From Streptococcus oriscaviae (GTDB lineage: Bacteria; Bacillota; Bacilli; Lactobacillales; Streptococcaceae), in NCBI RefSeq assembly GCF_018137985.1, contig NZ_CP073084.1, forward strand, positions 186,001 through 250,000: a stretch of DNA of 64,000 bases. The letters are read 5' to 3'. The notes beneath the pieces were generated by a model. That model did not search any database. It was not told the DNA's origin and was given only the letters and a program-made list of their open reading frames with translations. The position numbers were made by a program, and so were the translations under genes. Below, in pieces: positions 1-9,199 of this stretch. Position 1 is the first letter of the stretch. The number at the start of each line of letters is the position of its first letter.

Positions 1-1
1 T

Positions 2-1453
2 GCCTTAGATAATGATTTAGAAATTCTGCCTATCATCAACAAGATTGACCTTCCGGCAGCAGATCCCGAGCGGGTTCGTCAGGAGATTGAAGACGTTATT
101 GGACTAGATGCGTCCGAGGCAGTCTTGACTTCTGCCAAGGCTGGAATCGGTATTGAAGAAATTCTGGAGCAGATTGTCGAAAAGGTTCCAGCGCCGACAG
201 GTGATGTAGAAGCGCCACTTCAGGCCTTGATTTTCGACTCGGTTTATGACCCTTATCGGGGTGTTATTCTCCAAGTCCGTATTGTCAATGGTGTGGTGAA
301 GCCCGGTGACACCATTCAAATGATGAGTAATGGTAAGACCTTTGATGTGACAGAGGTTGGTATCTTCACGCCCAAAGCTGTTGGACGGGACTTCCTTGCA
401 ACAGGTGATGTTGGTTATATCGCAGCATCCATCAAGACTGTTGCAGATACCCGTGTCGGTGACACAGTGACCTTAGCAGACAATCCGGCAGCTGCCCCAT
501 TGGATGGTTACAAGCAGATGAATCCAATGGTCTTTGCGGGTATCTATCCGATTGATTCTAACAAATACAATGATTTGCGTGAAGCCTTGGAAAAATTACA
601 GCTCAACGATGCCAGCCTGCAATTTGAACCAGAAACATCACAGGCTCTTGGTTTTGGTTTCCGATGCGGTTTCCTTGGTTTGCTTCACATGGACGTTATT
701 CAAGAGCGGATTGAACGTGAGTTTAACATCGACCTGATTATGACGGCACCGTCGGTCGTTTACCATGTCAATATGACAGACGGGGAAATGTTGGAAGTAG
801 CCAATCCGTCCGAGTTTCCGGATCCGACCAAGATCAGCAACATCGAAGAACCCTACGTTAAGGCTCAGATTATGGTGCCGCAAGAATATGTGGGCGCTGT
901 CATGGAGTTAGCTCAGCGCAAGCGGGGTGATTTTGTTACCATGGATTACATTGATGACAACCGTGTCAATGTCATCTACCAAATTCCTCTTGCAGAAATC
1001 GTCTTTGATTTCTTTGACAAACTCAAGTCTTCAACCCGTGGTTACGCAAGTTTTGATTATGAAATTTCGGAGTATCGTTCATCCAAACTGGTTAAGATGG
1101 ACATTCTCCTCAATGGCGATAAGGTTGACGCGCTTAGCTTTATTGTTCACAAGGAATTTGCTTATGAACGCGGGAAAATCATCGTGGACAAGCTTAAGAA
1201 AATTATCCCTCGTCAACAATTTGAAGTGCCAATCCAAGCGGCAATCGGTCACAAAATTGTGGCGCGCAGCGACATCAAAGCCCTTCGTAAAAATGTCTTG
1301 GCCAAGTGTTATGGTGGCGACGTTTCCCGTAAACGCAAGCTCCTTGAAAAACAAAAGGCCGGCAAGAAACGGATGAAAGCCATTGGTTCTGTCGAAGTGC
1401 CTCAAGAAGCCTTTCTCAGTGTCCTTAGCATGGATGACGACGATAAAAAGTAA
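2..1453 (+). CDS. lepA: Elongation factor 4 (LepA), 3' part
   Basis: Ribosome-associated translational GTPase that back-translocates stalled ribosomes. The frame is open from base 2, so about 483 residues are present and roughly the first 125 of a ~610-residue protein lie upstream of the window. The first visible motif is the G4 element NKID, so the G1-G3 motifs are outside. It is followed by the beta-barrel domain II ([17 protein letters not shown]), the EF-G-like domains ([14 protein letters not shown]) and the lysine-rich LepA C-terminal domain ([20 protein letters not shown]). Nothing suggests damage. The identification is secure from these family-specific motifs. Confidence 0.97.
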   Translation, partial: ALDNDLEILPIINKIDLPAADPERVRQEIEDVIGLDASEAVLTSAKAGIGIEEILEQIVEKVPAPTGDVEAPLQALIFDSVYDPYRGVILQVRIVNGVVKPGDTIQMMSNGKTFDVTEVGIFTPKAVGRDFLATGDVGYIAASIKTVADTRVGDTVTLADNPAAAPLDGYKQMNPMVFAGIYPIDSNKYNDLREALEKLQLNDASLQFEPETSQALGFGFRCGFLGLLHMDVIQERIEREFNIDLIMTAPSVVYHVNMTDGEMLEVANPSEFPDPTKISNIEEPYVKAQIMVPQEYVGAVMELAQRKRGDFVTMDYIDDNRVNVIYQIPLAEIVFDFFDKLKSSTRGYASFDYEISEYRSSKLVKMDILLNGDKVDALSFIVHKEFAYERGKIIVDKLKKIIPRQQFEVPIQAAIGHKIVARSDIKALRKNVLAKCYGGDVSRKRKLLEKQKAGKKRMKAIGSVEVPQEAFLSVLSMDDDDKK

Positions 1454-1531
1454 GCAGCAGCACATACCCAAAGCTTTATAGAATGGGTTCTCTCAATCTG
1501 TCATAGGCTAGGTCTTGATATTTTTGCATCG

Positions 1532-1562
1532 AGAGGTTGGACTTTGCGCCCAACCTCTTTGT
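1532..1562 (+). terminator. Probable terminator after lepA
   Basis: Stem AGAGGTTGG (1532-1540) pairs with CCAACCTCT (1549-1557), followed by a short T run. The T tract is brief, so termination may be partial. Confidence 0.55.
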
Positions 1563-1638
1563 AGGTCAGCAGGATTCGACAATATGGGAAAAAGCAGCCT
1601 GTCATGTTGAGAGCTGGAAAAAGTAAACAGGAGAACAT

Positions 1639-2472
1639 ATGTATCAGCTAATCGCCTTTGATATGGATGGTACCTTATTGACCAACCAGCACCTCATTGC
1701 GCCAGAGAGTCAAACAGCCATTCAGGCAGCCAGTCAAGCAGGTAAAGAAGTGGTGTTGTCCACTGGTCGTGCGCTTGTTGAAACAACCTTCTATCGGCAG
1801 GACTTACCCACTGTCCGCTATGCCATTTTAGCAAGCGGAGCCTTGGTCTATGATTATCAGGAAGAAAAGGTTCTAGCTAAACAGGCCATACCAGCTTCTA
1901 TTGTGGACATCATCCGTAAACAGGTTGCTGAGGAAGACTTGATGGTAGTAGCTATGATTGATGGTCAGGTCTATGTTCAGGCTTCCCATGTTGAAGGAAT
2001 CGCAGCCTATCATATGTCGCCCTACCAATCTCTCTATCATCAAGTGGCTGTCTTGGTTGAAAACTCTTGTGATTTGCTGGCTCAGGAGAGGAATCATTTT
2101 GAAAAAATCAATCTTTACCATCGCACAAAAGAGGCGCGTGACCTCACCTATCAACTACTTTCGCAGGAATCTATCACTATCGTTAAGTCAGAAGTGTCTG
2201 GAGTAGAGGTGACCGCAAAAGGTATGGAAAAAGGTCAAGGCTTAGGCTTTTTAAGTCGCTTGCTAGACATCCCTTTGGCAGCCTGTATTGCTGTTGGTGA
2301 TGCAGATAATGATGAGAGTGCCATGAAGGTAGCAGGTCTTGGAGTGGCCATGGGAAATGCCAATGACAGGATTAAGGACTTGGCTGATGTTGTTGTTGCA
2401 GACAACAATAGCGGTGGTTGCGCCGAAGCCATTGAGCGTTATTTATTAAACAATTATCCAACTAAAAAATAG
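1639..2472 (+). CDS. Cof-type HAD-IIB sugar-phosphatase-like hydrolase
   Basis: A 277-residue haloacid dehalogenase superfamily phosphatase of the Cof/YidA type. Motif I FDMDGTLL is at residues 8-15 with the nucleophile Asp, motif II is STGR near residue 41, and motif IV VGDADNDESAM with following G-V-A-M-G-N-A is near residues 218-234. These are the classical phosphoaspartate and Mg-binding elements. The start ATG has AGGAGAAC upstream. Substrate cannot be told from sequence; the family acts on sugar phosphates or flavin precursors. It is followed 19 bp later by a small membrane-protein gene, so the two are probably co-transcribed. Confidence 0.9.
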   Translation: MYQLIAFDMDGTLLTNQHLIAPESQTAIQAASQAGKEVVLSTGRALVETTFYRQDLPTVRYAILASGALVYDYQEEKVLAKQAIPASIVDIIRKQVAEEDLMVVAMIDGQVYVQASHVEGIAAYHMSPYQSLYHQVAVLVENSCDLLAQERNHFEKINLYHRTKEARDLTYQLLSQESITIVKSEVSGVEVTAKGMEKGQGLGFLSRLLDIPLAACIAVGDADNDESAMKVAGLGVAMGNANDRIKDLADVVVADNNSGGCAEAIERYLLNNYPTKK

Positions 2473-2491
2473 CAAAGAGTGAAGAAATAAG

Positions 2492-2734
2492 ATGTCAACA
2501 AAACCAAAGAAAATCAAAGAACTAAAGAAACAAGAAGATGCCGACTCCAACCAAGACACTCCAGAAAAGGGGCTGAGTTTGGGCAGCATGTCAGGAATTT
2601 TCTTTATCCTGCTCTACGCCTTAGGTGTCTACACCAACCTCCGAACTGGTAACTATCTCATGGCCGGAGTCTGGTTTATCCTTATCGGGGTTAATCTCTT
2701 CTTTATTGTCCGCAATCGAAAACGGAAGAAATAG
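2492..2734 (+). CDS. Small two-helix membrane protein
   Basis: An 80-residue protein of unknown function. The first ~28 residues are highly charged (Lys/Glu/Asp-rich, KKIKELKKQEDADSN), followed by two hydrophobic segments at about residues 31-48 and 54-71 and a basic RNRKRKK tail, giving a predicted hairpin in the membrane. It sits 19 bp after the HAD gene and 13 bp before the cysteine-cluster gene, in what looks like a three-gene unit. I do not recognise a named family. Confidence 0.75.
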   Translation: MSTKPKKIKELKKQEDADSNQDTPEKGLSLGSMSGIFFILLYALGVYTNLRTGNYLMAGVWFILIGVNLFFIVRNRKRKK

Positions 2735-2747
2735 TGAGAAACCTGAT

Positions 2748-3236
2748 ATGGACATTGAAAAATACAGGCAATTAGCCCTGCAAAAGCGGGTGGAACACAA
2801 GAAATTTTTGGCCACCTTACGCAAGAAAGCCCCGAAAAATCTGGACAAAATTGTTCAGGAAATCCATGAAGAAGTCTTTTCGGAAATTGACTGCACCCAG
2901 TGTGCTAACTGTTGCAAAGATTTGGGACCTGATTTGACAGAAGCAGACATCACTCGAATTTCCAAGCACTTTCGTATGAAATTGCAGGAGTTTGAAGCGG
3001 CCTATCTTCAAGTGGATGAGGATGGGGACAAGGTGTTTCAGTGCATGCCCTGTCCATTTTTGGATTCAGACAATCTTTGTTCCATTTACGATGTCAGACC
3101 CAAGGCCTGTCGCGAGTTTCCCCATACAGACCGCAAGAAGATTTACCAAATCAACCACCTAACCCTCAAAAATACCCTGATCTGCCCAGCAGCCTATCTC
3201 TTTGTGGAAAAGTTGCGGCAAAGACTGGGGCAATAG
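2748..3236 (+). CDS. YkgJ-family cysteine-cluster protein
   Basis: A 162-residue putative zinc- or iron-chelating protein. Cysteines C49, C52, C55 and C56 form a CxxCxxCC cluster, and a second group follows in CMPCPFL, NLCSIYDVRPKAC. This is the UPF0153/YkgJ signature (RPxxCRxF). The ATG at 2748 is chosen because the conserved domain fits it. A longer frame extends upstream but would run through the preceding gene in another frame. Molecular function is not established for the family. A strong terminator follows immediately. Confidence 0.85.
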   Translation: MDIEKYRQLALQKRVEHKKFLATLRKKAPKNLDKIVQEIHEEVFSEIDCTQCANCCKDLGPDLTEADITRISKHFRMKLQEFEAAYLQVDEDGDKVFQCMPCPFLDSDNLCSIYDVRPKACREFPHTDRKKIYQINHLTLKNTLICPAAYLFVEKLRQRLGQ

Positions 3237-3237
3237 T

Positions 3238-3268
3238 CCTGAATGCTTGATTCAGGGCTTTTTTTTTA
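3238..3268 (+). terminator. Rho-independent terminator
   Basis: CCTGAAT (3238-3244) pairs with ATTCAGG (3250-3256), followed by a run of about nine T. It ends the unit containing the HAD, small membrane and YkgJ-like genes and separates it from the DUF262 pair. Confidence 0.85.
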
Positions 3269-3372
3269 TAAATCTGTTTTAGCAATTGGAGATGAGAGAA
3301 AGTTTCTTGCAGTTGCAACTTCAAGTAAATCTTTGAAAACTTGGCTAAGAGACCAGTTTGTATGGTATGGGG

Positions 3373-3402
3373 TTATATATAAAAGATATGCTATGATATA
3401 AT
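3373..3402 (+). promoter_or_regulatory. Promoter of the DUF262 pair
   Basis: Extended -10 TGATATAAT with TATAAT at 3397-3402, and a weak -35 (TTATAT, 3373-3378) 18 bp upstream. The region from the terminator to the start codon is AT-rich and contains no other gene. Confidence 0.6.
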
Positions 3403-3430
3403 AGATATAAGTAAATGATGAGGTATTCAA

Positions 3431-5254
3431 ATGAAGCAGTTGAGAATAGAAGATGTTGAGAGTTGGACAGAAATTAGTGAAAAAGTGGAATTAACAAGGA
3501 ATGGAGCAGTGATAGGTTACTTTTCTCCAACTGAACCAATTATCACAAGAAACTTGAAAGAAATTCTTCAAAGTTCTACAAAATATTATATCCCATCCTA
3601 CCAAAGAGGTTATCGATGGACAAAAAAACAAGTAGAAGATTTGCTCAATGATATTTGGGAATGGGGTGAGAACCAGGAAAAGTTTTTTCACACAGCAAAA
3701 TCAGAGAAGGTTCTAAAATATTCATTGCAACCGATAGTATTGAAAACGCATGAAGGAGAGAAATTTGATTATGATTTAGTAGATGGTCAGCAGCGACTGA
3801 CAACTCTATTCATTATTATGAAGGCTCTAAGAGAAGTCAATCGTGATATTCCACCAGTAAACTATTCCCTAGCTTATGAAACGAGAGATAGGAGCGTAGA
3901 GGGGAGTATTGGAAGCCAACAATTTCTAGTAAACTATTTAGCAGACAAGAGGAAAGCTACTGAAAATATTGATTTCTTTTTTATGAATCAAGCTTATGAA
4001 ACTGCTAAAGATTGGTTTGAAGAAGATGAAGAGAGGAAGAAAAAATGGTTTGACCATTTGACGCATCCAGACTATGGAGCATTTTTGATTGTATACAATG
4101 CTAGTCAGGCTGGTGACAATCGAAGCTCTGAAGAAATTTTTTCAAATTTAAATGCTGGAAAAATTCCATTGGTTGATTCGGAATTGGTTAAAGGGCTCTT
4201 TCTTAAAAGTAGCAACTTTGATGAGAGTGCAGCGATAACTTCCATTGTGGAAATCTCTAGTGAATGGGACAGAATAGAGCGGAAATTAAGAGATAAAAAC
4301 TTTTGGGCTTGGTTAGGACAAGATGAAACTGATCAGCCAAGGATTGATTTCATATTAAAAATAGTTGCCCAAGAGGATGATTTTTATCCATTTTTTGCTA
4401 AAAAATTAAAATCTGGTGGCCAGAAAAATACATCAGATACTTGGTTAGAAATTAAGAAATGTTTTATGACACTAGAAGATTGGTACGATGATCTTGAAAT
4501 TTACCATTACATCGGTTATTTGAATCAAGTTGACTTTAAAACACACGCAATAAGAGCCTGTGTTAAAGAATATCATAGTGGAAATTTACAATTTAACGAG
4601 AAAATAGGAATCGAGAAACTTCTAGGTAACATAGATGAATTGACAATAGATAATAGTACAGAAGTAAGAAAATTATTGCTCTTATTTAATATTTTAACTT
4701 GTATCAAAACTAAGAATCAATTCAGATTTGATGCGTATAGAGCAACAGCTTATGATATCGAGCATATTTCTCCTAAAAGTGGATTCGATAATATGGGAGA
4801 GAAAGATAGAAAAGAGTGGTTGGCTGAGGTGAGAAGATCAGGTCTTTTTAATGAACAGCTTGAAGAAGTGGGGGAGGCTGTTGATGAAAATGTGGCAACG
4901 TTCAACAAATTGTATTCTAGTTTAATAGACAATGAGCGCCTTGGGGAAGATGATATTGATTCTATTGGGAATCTGTGCTTACTTGATTCAGAAACGAATC
5001 GTTCTTATGGCAATAAACCCTTTCCCTTGAAGGTGCAGAAAATCATCGAAGTAGATGCCATGCAAGATTATAATCGGTATCTATTACCCACAACCAAAAA
5101 TGTTTTTTTAAAATACTATTCGGGATTAACTATCAATAATTTCAGCTGGAGTCAAGAAGATGCTGAAAAATATAAATTAGAAATAAAGGCTCTGTTAGAG
5201 CAGTTTAAAGGAAGTACAGATGAGAACAAGGTACCAGATAGAAAAATTACTTAG
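3431..5254 (+). CDS. DUF262/DUF1524 protein, GmrSD-like nuclease
   Basis: A 607-residue protein with an N-terminal DUF262 (ParB-like NTPase) domain and a C-terminal DUF1524 HNH-type nuclease domain. DUF262 shows IPSYQRGYRW near residues 54-63 and the signature DGQQR at 118-122. DUF1524 shows EHISP with E444-H445 and a downstream IGNL (N514) plus GNKPFPLK, matching the family's His/Asn metal site. In characterised relatives (GmrSD type IV restriction, BrxU, SspE) this architecture couples nucleotide hydrolysis to cleavage of modified or foreign DNA. Here the target is unknown. It overlaps the next gene by 35 bp. AT-rich composition compared with its neighbours suggests horizontal acquisition. 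Confidence 0.85.
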   Translation: MKQLRIEDVESWTEISEKVELTRNGAVIGYFSPTEPIITRNLKEILQSSTKYYIPSYQRGYRWTKKQVEDLLNDIWEWGENQEKFFHTAKSEKVLKYSLQPIVLKTHEGEKFDYDLVDGQQRLTTLFIIMKALREVNRDIPPVNYSLAYETRDRSVEGSIGSQQFLVNYLADKRKATENIDFFFMNQAYETAKDWFEEDEERKKKWFDHLTHPDYGAFLIVYNASQAGDNRSSEEIFSNLNAGKIPLVDSELVKGLFLKSSNFDESAAITSIVEISSEWDRIERKLRDKNFWAWLGQDETDQPRIDFILKIVAQEDDFYPFFAKKLKSGGQKNTSDTWLEIKKCFMTLEDWYDDLEIYHYIGYLNQVDFKTHAIRACVKEYHSGNLQFNEKIGIEKLLGNIDELTIDNSTEVRKLLLLFNILTCIKTKNQFRFDAYRATAYDIEHISPKSGFDNMGEKDRKEWLAEVRRSGLFNEQLEEVGEAVDENVATFNKLYSSLIDNERLGEDDIDSIGNLCLLDSETNRSYGNKPFPLKVQKIIEVDAMQDYNRYLLPTTKNVFLKYYSGLTINNFSWSQEDAEKYKLEIKALLEQFKGSTDENKVPDRKIT

Positions 5255-7466
5255 TGAATATATCGTTGAAATTCCATCTATTCAGCGTGACTACGCCTTT
5301 GGCCGTCGTGAAGCAAAAGAAAAACGTGAGCTTTTTGTGAAGACATTGTTTGAAAAAATGTCTTGCTCTGGGATTCATCTTGATTTTCTTTATGGTAAAG
5401 AAATCAATAATCGTTTTATTCTGCTGGATGGTCAACAGAGAATTACTACCTTGTGGCTAATAGCTACTTATATTTCAAAGAGAAGGAAAGAAGGAGCAGT
5501 CTGGTTAAACAACTTTTACTATGCAACTAGAACAAGTTCCAGAGAATTTTGTCAAGCCTTAATTGAAAATGACTGGCAGCCCGAGGACATTGATATAGAC
5601 AATCATCGCCTGAAAGTTAAGTGGTTTTATAATTCTTGGAAATATGATCCTACAATTTCCGGTATGATTGCGACCCTAGATACGATTACGAGAGTTTTTG
5701 AAGATTATTCGGCAGTAACACTGTCAGACTTAAATAAAGTGAGTTTTTCCTTTTTAGATGTAGAAGAACTGGGACAACCTGAGGAGCTTTACTTAAAAAT
5801 GAATTCTCGGGGAGTAGCGCTAACCCCATTTGAGAATTTTAAAGTTGCTTTGCTTAGTTACTGCAAAGAAAACAAGTGGTTTGATGAGAGAGAACTGAGT
5901 GAATTTTCAAGGAAGTTGGATACAGTTTGGGCAGATGTTTTTTGGGAATATCGTTCAGAGAATTTTCAAATTGATGAAGCCTACCTCGCTTTTATTATTC
6001 GATTTTTGTTAAATGAGTGGATAATCAAAACGGATAAGACTGCAAAAGAGGTTGAAGAGTCCAAGGAATACAAAGTCCTATCTAGTCAGGATTTTAAAGT
6101 TACGTTCTCCGCTGTGAAGGAGGTGATGACTAAAAAAAGTTTGGTAAAATTAGGTAGTGTTTTGGATAATTTGCAGAATAAAAAAGTGAGTGACTTCTTT
6201 CCGGATTTTGCAAAAGAATTAGAATTCTCTTTTATTCCCAACTATCATCAATCAGATATTAACCCCATCACACAAGTTAACCGAGTCATTTTTTTAGCAA
6301 TTTCAAACTATCTTTCTAAGTCTACAATAGAGGAGGTTGCCTTTAAACAATGGATGCGGATTTCATGGAATATTGTCAACAACGCTGATATAAATAGTGT
6401 ACCATCAATGATTGGTGCTTTGAAACTCATCAATGAATTAAGTGACTACTCTGACACTATATATGACTACTTATCAGGCTCTTTCACTTTGCAATCTGAT
6501 TTTGCAAGTAATCAAGTGATAGAAGAAATTCAAAAATGTAGGCAAATTAAAAAGAACCCGTTGTACGAATCACTAATATTGGAAGCCGAAAGTAAAAAAC
6601 TCTTTTCTGGTAGACTTCGTGATTTGATTCATATTGATGATGAGAATCAGTTTGTGTGGGAAGATTTCCATGTGGAACACTACGAAAAACTAAATTCGCT
6701 TACCCTGAGTGAAGATTCACAGGAAATTTTTAGACGTTCTCTGCTAGCATTTGGACTCAATAATTATCCTATGAATGCTGGAAAAATAAAAAATCGACCG
6801 AATACTGCTCCCCAAGAATACTTATTGCTTGAAAGTCCGACTAGTAGAGATGCTCGAAGCAACTGGTTGAAGCTAATTTCTGAAAACAAAACAAAATTAA
6901 AAGAATATCTCCAACTTTCTCAAAATCAAATAAATTCACTTGTTGATCGATTTGATCAAAATTCTCTTTATAGTCCACTTATTAAATATCCAATTTTATT
7001 TCATAAAAAATACATGAAAAGCTATAAAATCTTTAACAAAGATTTTAACTCAAAAGTTCAGCTACTCATTGAAACAAATGATCGTATTCAAGCTTATAGA
7101 TACAGTAATATTGAAACAATTTTATTAACTGAAGAAGTAAAGACACAATATCCAGATGTAGAAAATCTTAATATTGGGTTTGGGAAAGGACAAAATGAAT
7201 ATCGGCAAGATAACTTAGTATTAGGCTTTGGCAATAAAGAACAGATGACTTCATTTGAAATACATTATTCTGATGAAACAAATAACTATATTATAAGAAT
7301 GTTTCAAGAAAAGGGAGAGAGCCGAGATGCCTTAGAGTTTTGGAATAATAAAATCTCGGACAAATTTTCTGAAGAGGATTTCAAAGAAGATGGTTATTAC
7401 AAAAGTTACCGCTCAAAAGAAGATGTTCTAGATATTATAGATAAACTCATCCCAGTCACCCATTGA
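5220..7466 (+). CDS. Second DUF262 protein, no recognisable HNH domain
   Basis: A 748-residue protein. The N-terminus carries DUF262 features: IPSIQRDYAFG at about residues 19-29 and LDGQQRITTLW, with DGQQR at 70-74. I do not see the EHxxP and IGNL pattern of DUF1524. The remaining ~500 residues are unassigned, so it may be a regulatory or recognition partner of the upstream nuclease. The ATG at 5220 lies inside the preceding gene. AAAGGAAG (5207-5214) sits five bases before it, so translational coupling is likely. Composition is as AT-rich as its partner's, and both appear to have arrived together. No methyltransferase or helicase gene is adjacent. Confidence 0.8.
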   Translation: MRTRYQIEKLLSEYIVEIPSIQRDYAFGRREAKEKRELFVKTLFEKMSCSGIHLDFLYGKEINNRFILLDGQQRITTLWLIATYISKRRKEGAVWLNNFYYATRTSSREFCQALIENDWQPEDIDIDNHRLKVKWFYNSWKYDPTISGMIATLDTITRVFEDYSAVTLSDLNKVSFSFLDVEELGQPEELYLKMNSRGVALTPFENFKVALLSYCKENKWFDERELSEFSRKLDTVWADVFWEYRSENFQIDEAYLAFIIRFLLNEWIIKTDKTAKEVEESKEYKVLSSQDFKVTFSAVKEVMTKKSLVKLGSVLDNLQNKKVSDFFPDFAKELEFSFIPNYHQSDINPITQVNRVIFLAISNYLSKSTIEEVAFKQWMRISWNIVNNADINSVPSMIGALKLINELSDYSDTIYDYLSGSFTLQSDFASNQVIEEIQKCRQIKKNPLYESLILEAESKKLFSGRLRDLIHIDDENQFVWEDFHVEHYEKLNSLTLSEDSQEIFRRSLLAFGLNNYPMNAGKIKNRPNTAPQEYLLLESPTSRDARSNWLKLISENKTKLKEYLQLSQNQINSLVDRFDQNSLYSPLIKYPILFHKKYMKSYKIFNKDFNSKVQLLIETNDRIQAYRYSNIETILLTEEVKTQYPDVENLNIGFGKGQNEYRQDNLVLGFGNKEQMTSFEIHYSDETNNYIIRMFQEKGESRDALEFWNNKISDKFSEEDFKEDGYYKSYRSKEDVLDIIDKLIPVTH

Positions 7467-7544
7467 TTTTCATCAGGTTATTTTTAGAAACCTACAAAAT
7501 ATGATGATCCCAAAAATCCTTATAGCCATTTCTTGCAGACAAGC

Positions 7545-7572
7545 TTGGGAATCAGTTGGAATATGGTATAAT
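7545..7572 (+). promoter_or_regulatory. Promoter of the YjjG-like HAD gene
   Basis: TTGGGA (7545-7550), 16-bp spacer, TATAAT (7567-7572). It lies in the 143-bp gap after the DUF262 pair, so the next gene has its own promoter. Confidence 0.55.
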
Positions 7573-7609
7573 GAAGATAATTTTATTGCTACACGCGAAA
7601 GGACCACCC

Positions 7610-8296
7610 ATGCCTTACAAATTTCTACTTTTCGACCTTGACCACACCCTGCTGGACTTTAATGCGGGTGAAGAAGTGGCCCTGACCCAGTTTCTGCAGG
7701 AGATGGGGGTTGAGGATATTCTAGCGTTTAAAAATTATTATCGCCCCATGAATCAGGCCATGTGGAAGGATTTGGAGCAAAAGAAAATCAGCAAACAAGA
7801 ACTGATTAACACTCGATTTTCACGCGCCTTTGCTCATTTTGGCCGGCAGGTGGATGGCCGCAAGCTGGCTCTAACCTATCAGGAGTTCATTGGCCGTCAG
7901 GGACAGATTTTCCAAGGGGCAGACCAACTTTTAGCAGAGCTGACTGATAGAGGATATCAGATCTATGGAGCGACTAATGGCGTGACCTACATTCAGGTTA
8001 ACCGCATGGCCAACTCCCCAATCCAGACTTATTTTAAGGATGTCTTTATCTCTGAGCAGATGGGAACCCAGAAGCCCGAAGCGCTTTTTTATGAAAAAAT
8101 AGCAGAGCGGATAGCTGGTTTTGAGAGGAAACAGTCGCTGATGATTGGAGATAGTTTAACCGCGGATGTGCAAGGCGGAAACAATGCTGGAATTGACACT
8201 GTTTGGTACAATCCCAACCGCTTAGCCAATACCAGCCTTGCTAAACCGACCTATACAGTATCCAATTACCAAGAATTATTGCAATTATTGAAATAG
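7610..8296 (+). CDS. YjjG/YfnB-type HAD phosphatase (noncanonical nucleotidase)
   Basis: A 228-residue HAD-superfamily protein with motif I FDLDHTLLDF at residues 7-16, motif II GATNG, and motif III/IV QKPEALFY and MIGDSLTADVQGGNNAG. The DLDHTLLDF form is typical of the YjjG/YfnB group of nucleotide 5'-monophosphatases involved in cleaning non-canonical pyrimidine nucleotides. ATG 7610 is chosen over an upstream in-frame start because GAAAGGA lies 7 bp before it and the upstream start overlaps the -10 box. It is a single gene with its own promoter. Confidence 0.88.
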   Translation: MPYKFLLFDLDHTLLDFNAGEEVALTQFLQEMGVEDILAFKNYYRPMNQAMWKDLEQKKISKQELINTRFSRAFAHFGRQVDGRKLALTYQEFIGRQGQIFQGADQLLAELTDRGYQIYGATNGVTYIQVNRMANSPIQTYFKDVFISEQMGTQKPEALFYEKIAERIAGFERKQSLMIGDSLTADVQGGNNAGIDTVWYNPNRLANTSLAKPTYTVSNYQELLQLLK

Positions 8297-8358
8297 TTGG
8301 TATAATGGATACGACAGAAAGAAGCCGTCATTTGTTCAAGTAGAAAGTGGTGATCGAG

Positions 8359-9102
8359 ATGAAACGAATACTCTTGTGCGCAGTGCCCATCCTCTTACTT
8401 TTAGCAGCGTGTGGCAGTAAGCCGACGGAAACCAAGCAGTCGTCCAGCTCCTCTTCAACAGTGGAGAGTCAGGAAAGTAGTCAGCATCAAACCAGCACCA
8501 GCAGTTCAGCCAGTACAGAAACCACCACAGAAACGCCCCAGACTGTCAGCGGAGCGGTTAACCATAATGGCAGTTATTACAGTGTTGAGGGGAAATATGG
8601 CGAAGTGATTATCGTCAACAAGAAGCATCCCCTAGCCAGTGACTACGCCCCAGGAGAAAATCCAGAAGCCAAGGCCGCTTTTTCAACGCTGCAGGCAGAT
8701 ATGATAGCACAGGGATTTGCCTTATCCCAGAGTTATAGTGGTTTTCGTTCCTATGAAACTCAGGCGGGCTTGTACCAGTCCTATGTTAGTCAGGATGGAC
8801 AAGCAAATGCTGACCGCTATTCAGCCCGTCCTGGTTACAGTGAGCATCAAACAGGCCTAGCCTTCGATTTGATTGACGCTAGCGGCAATCTCTTAGAAGA
8901 ACCAACAGCAGCTCAATGGCTTCGTCATCACGCCCATGAATATGGCTTTATTGTCCGTTACTTACCTGAAAAAGAAGGAATCACAGGCTATATGGCAGAG
9001 GCATGGCATATCCGTTATATTGGCAAGGAAGCCACAGATATTTACGAATCAGGACTAACTCTAGAGGAATACTATGGCGTTCCCGGAGGTGACTACGAAT
9101 AG
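8359..9102 (+). CDS. ldcB: L,D-carboxypeptidase lipoprotein (LdcB/DacB, VanY family)
   Basis: A 247-residue cell-wall peptidase that trims the terminal D-Ala of peptidoglycan tetrapeptides. The signal peptide ends in a lipobox LLAACG, and a Ser/Thr-rich linker of about 50 residues follows. The VanY zinc site is visible as SGFRSY, SEHQTGLAFDL (His and Asp ligands) and EAWHIRY (catalytic Glu and third ligand His). ATG 8359 is preferred over GTG codons just upstream because it places MKR directly before the hydrophobic core. A terminator overlaps the stop codon, so this gene ends its unit. Confidence 0.9.
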   Translation: MKRILLCAVPILLLLAACGSKPTETKQSSSSSSTVESQESSQHQTSTSSSASTETTTETPQTVSGAVNHNGSYYSVEGKYGEVIIVNKKHPLASDYAPGENPEAKAAFSTLQADMIAQGFALSQSYSGFRSYETQAGLYQSYVSQDGQANADRYSARPGYSEHQTGLAFDLIDASGNLLEEPTAAQWLRHHAHEYGFIVRYLPEKEGITGYMAEAWHIRYIGKEATDIYESGLTLEEYYGVPGGDYE

Positions 9103-9126
9103 AAGGTGACAACCTTCTATTTTTTT
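9101..9126 (+). terminator. Rho-independent terminator
   Basis: AGAAGGT (9101-9107) pairs with ACCTTCT (9112-9118), followed by seven T. It overlaps the stop of the carboxypeptidase gene. Confidence 0.85.
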
Positions 9127-9140
9127 GCAAGTCGTTACAA

Positions 9141-9169
9141 TTGTCCGTACCAATGTTACATGATATAAT
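9141..9169 (+). promoter_or_regulatory. Promoter of the VOC gene
   Basis: TTGTCC (9141-9146), 17-bp spacer, extended -10 TGATATAAT with TATAAT at 9164-9169. The ribosome site AGGAGG follows before ATG 9200. Confidence 0.65.
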
Positions 9170-9199
9170 AAGAAGCCCCATAGGGCTAGGAGGAAAATC

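Noticed and set aside
5220..5254. Frameshift joining the two DUF262 genes into one broken gene
   Set aside because: Each has its own complete DUF262 N-terminus and the second has a ribosome site, so they are two overlapping genes.
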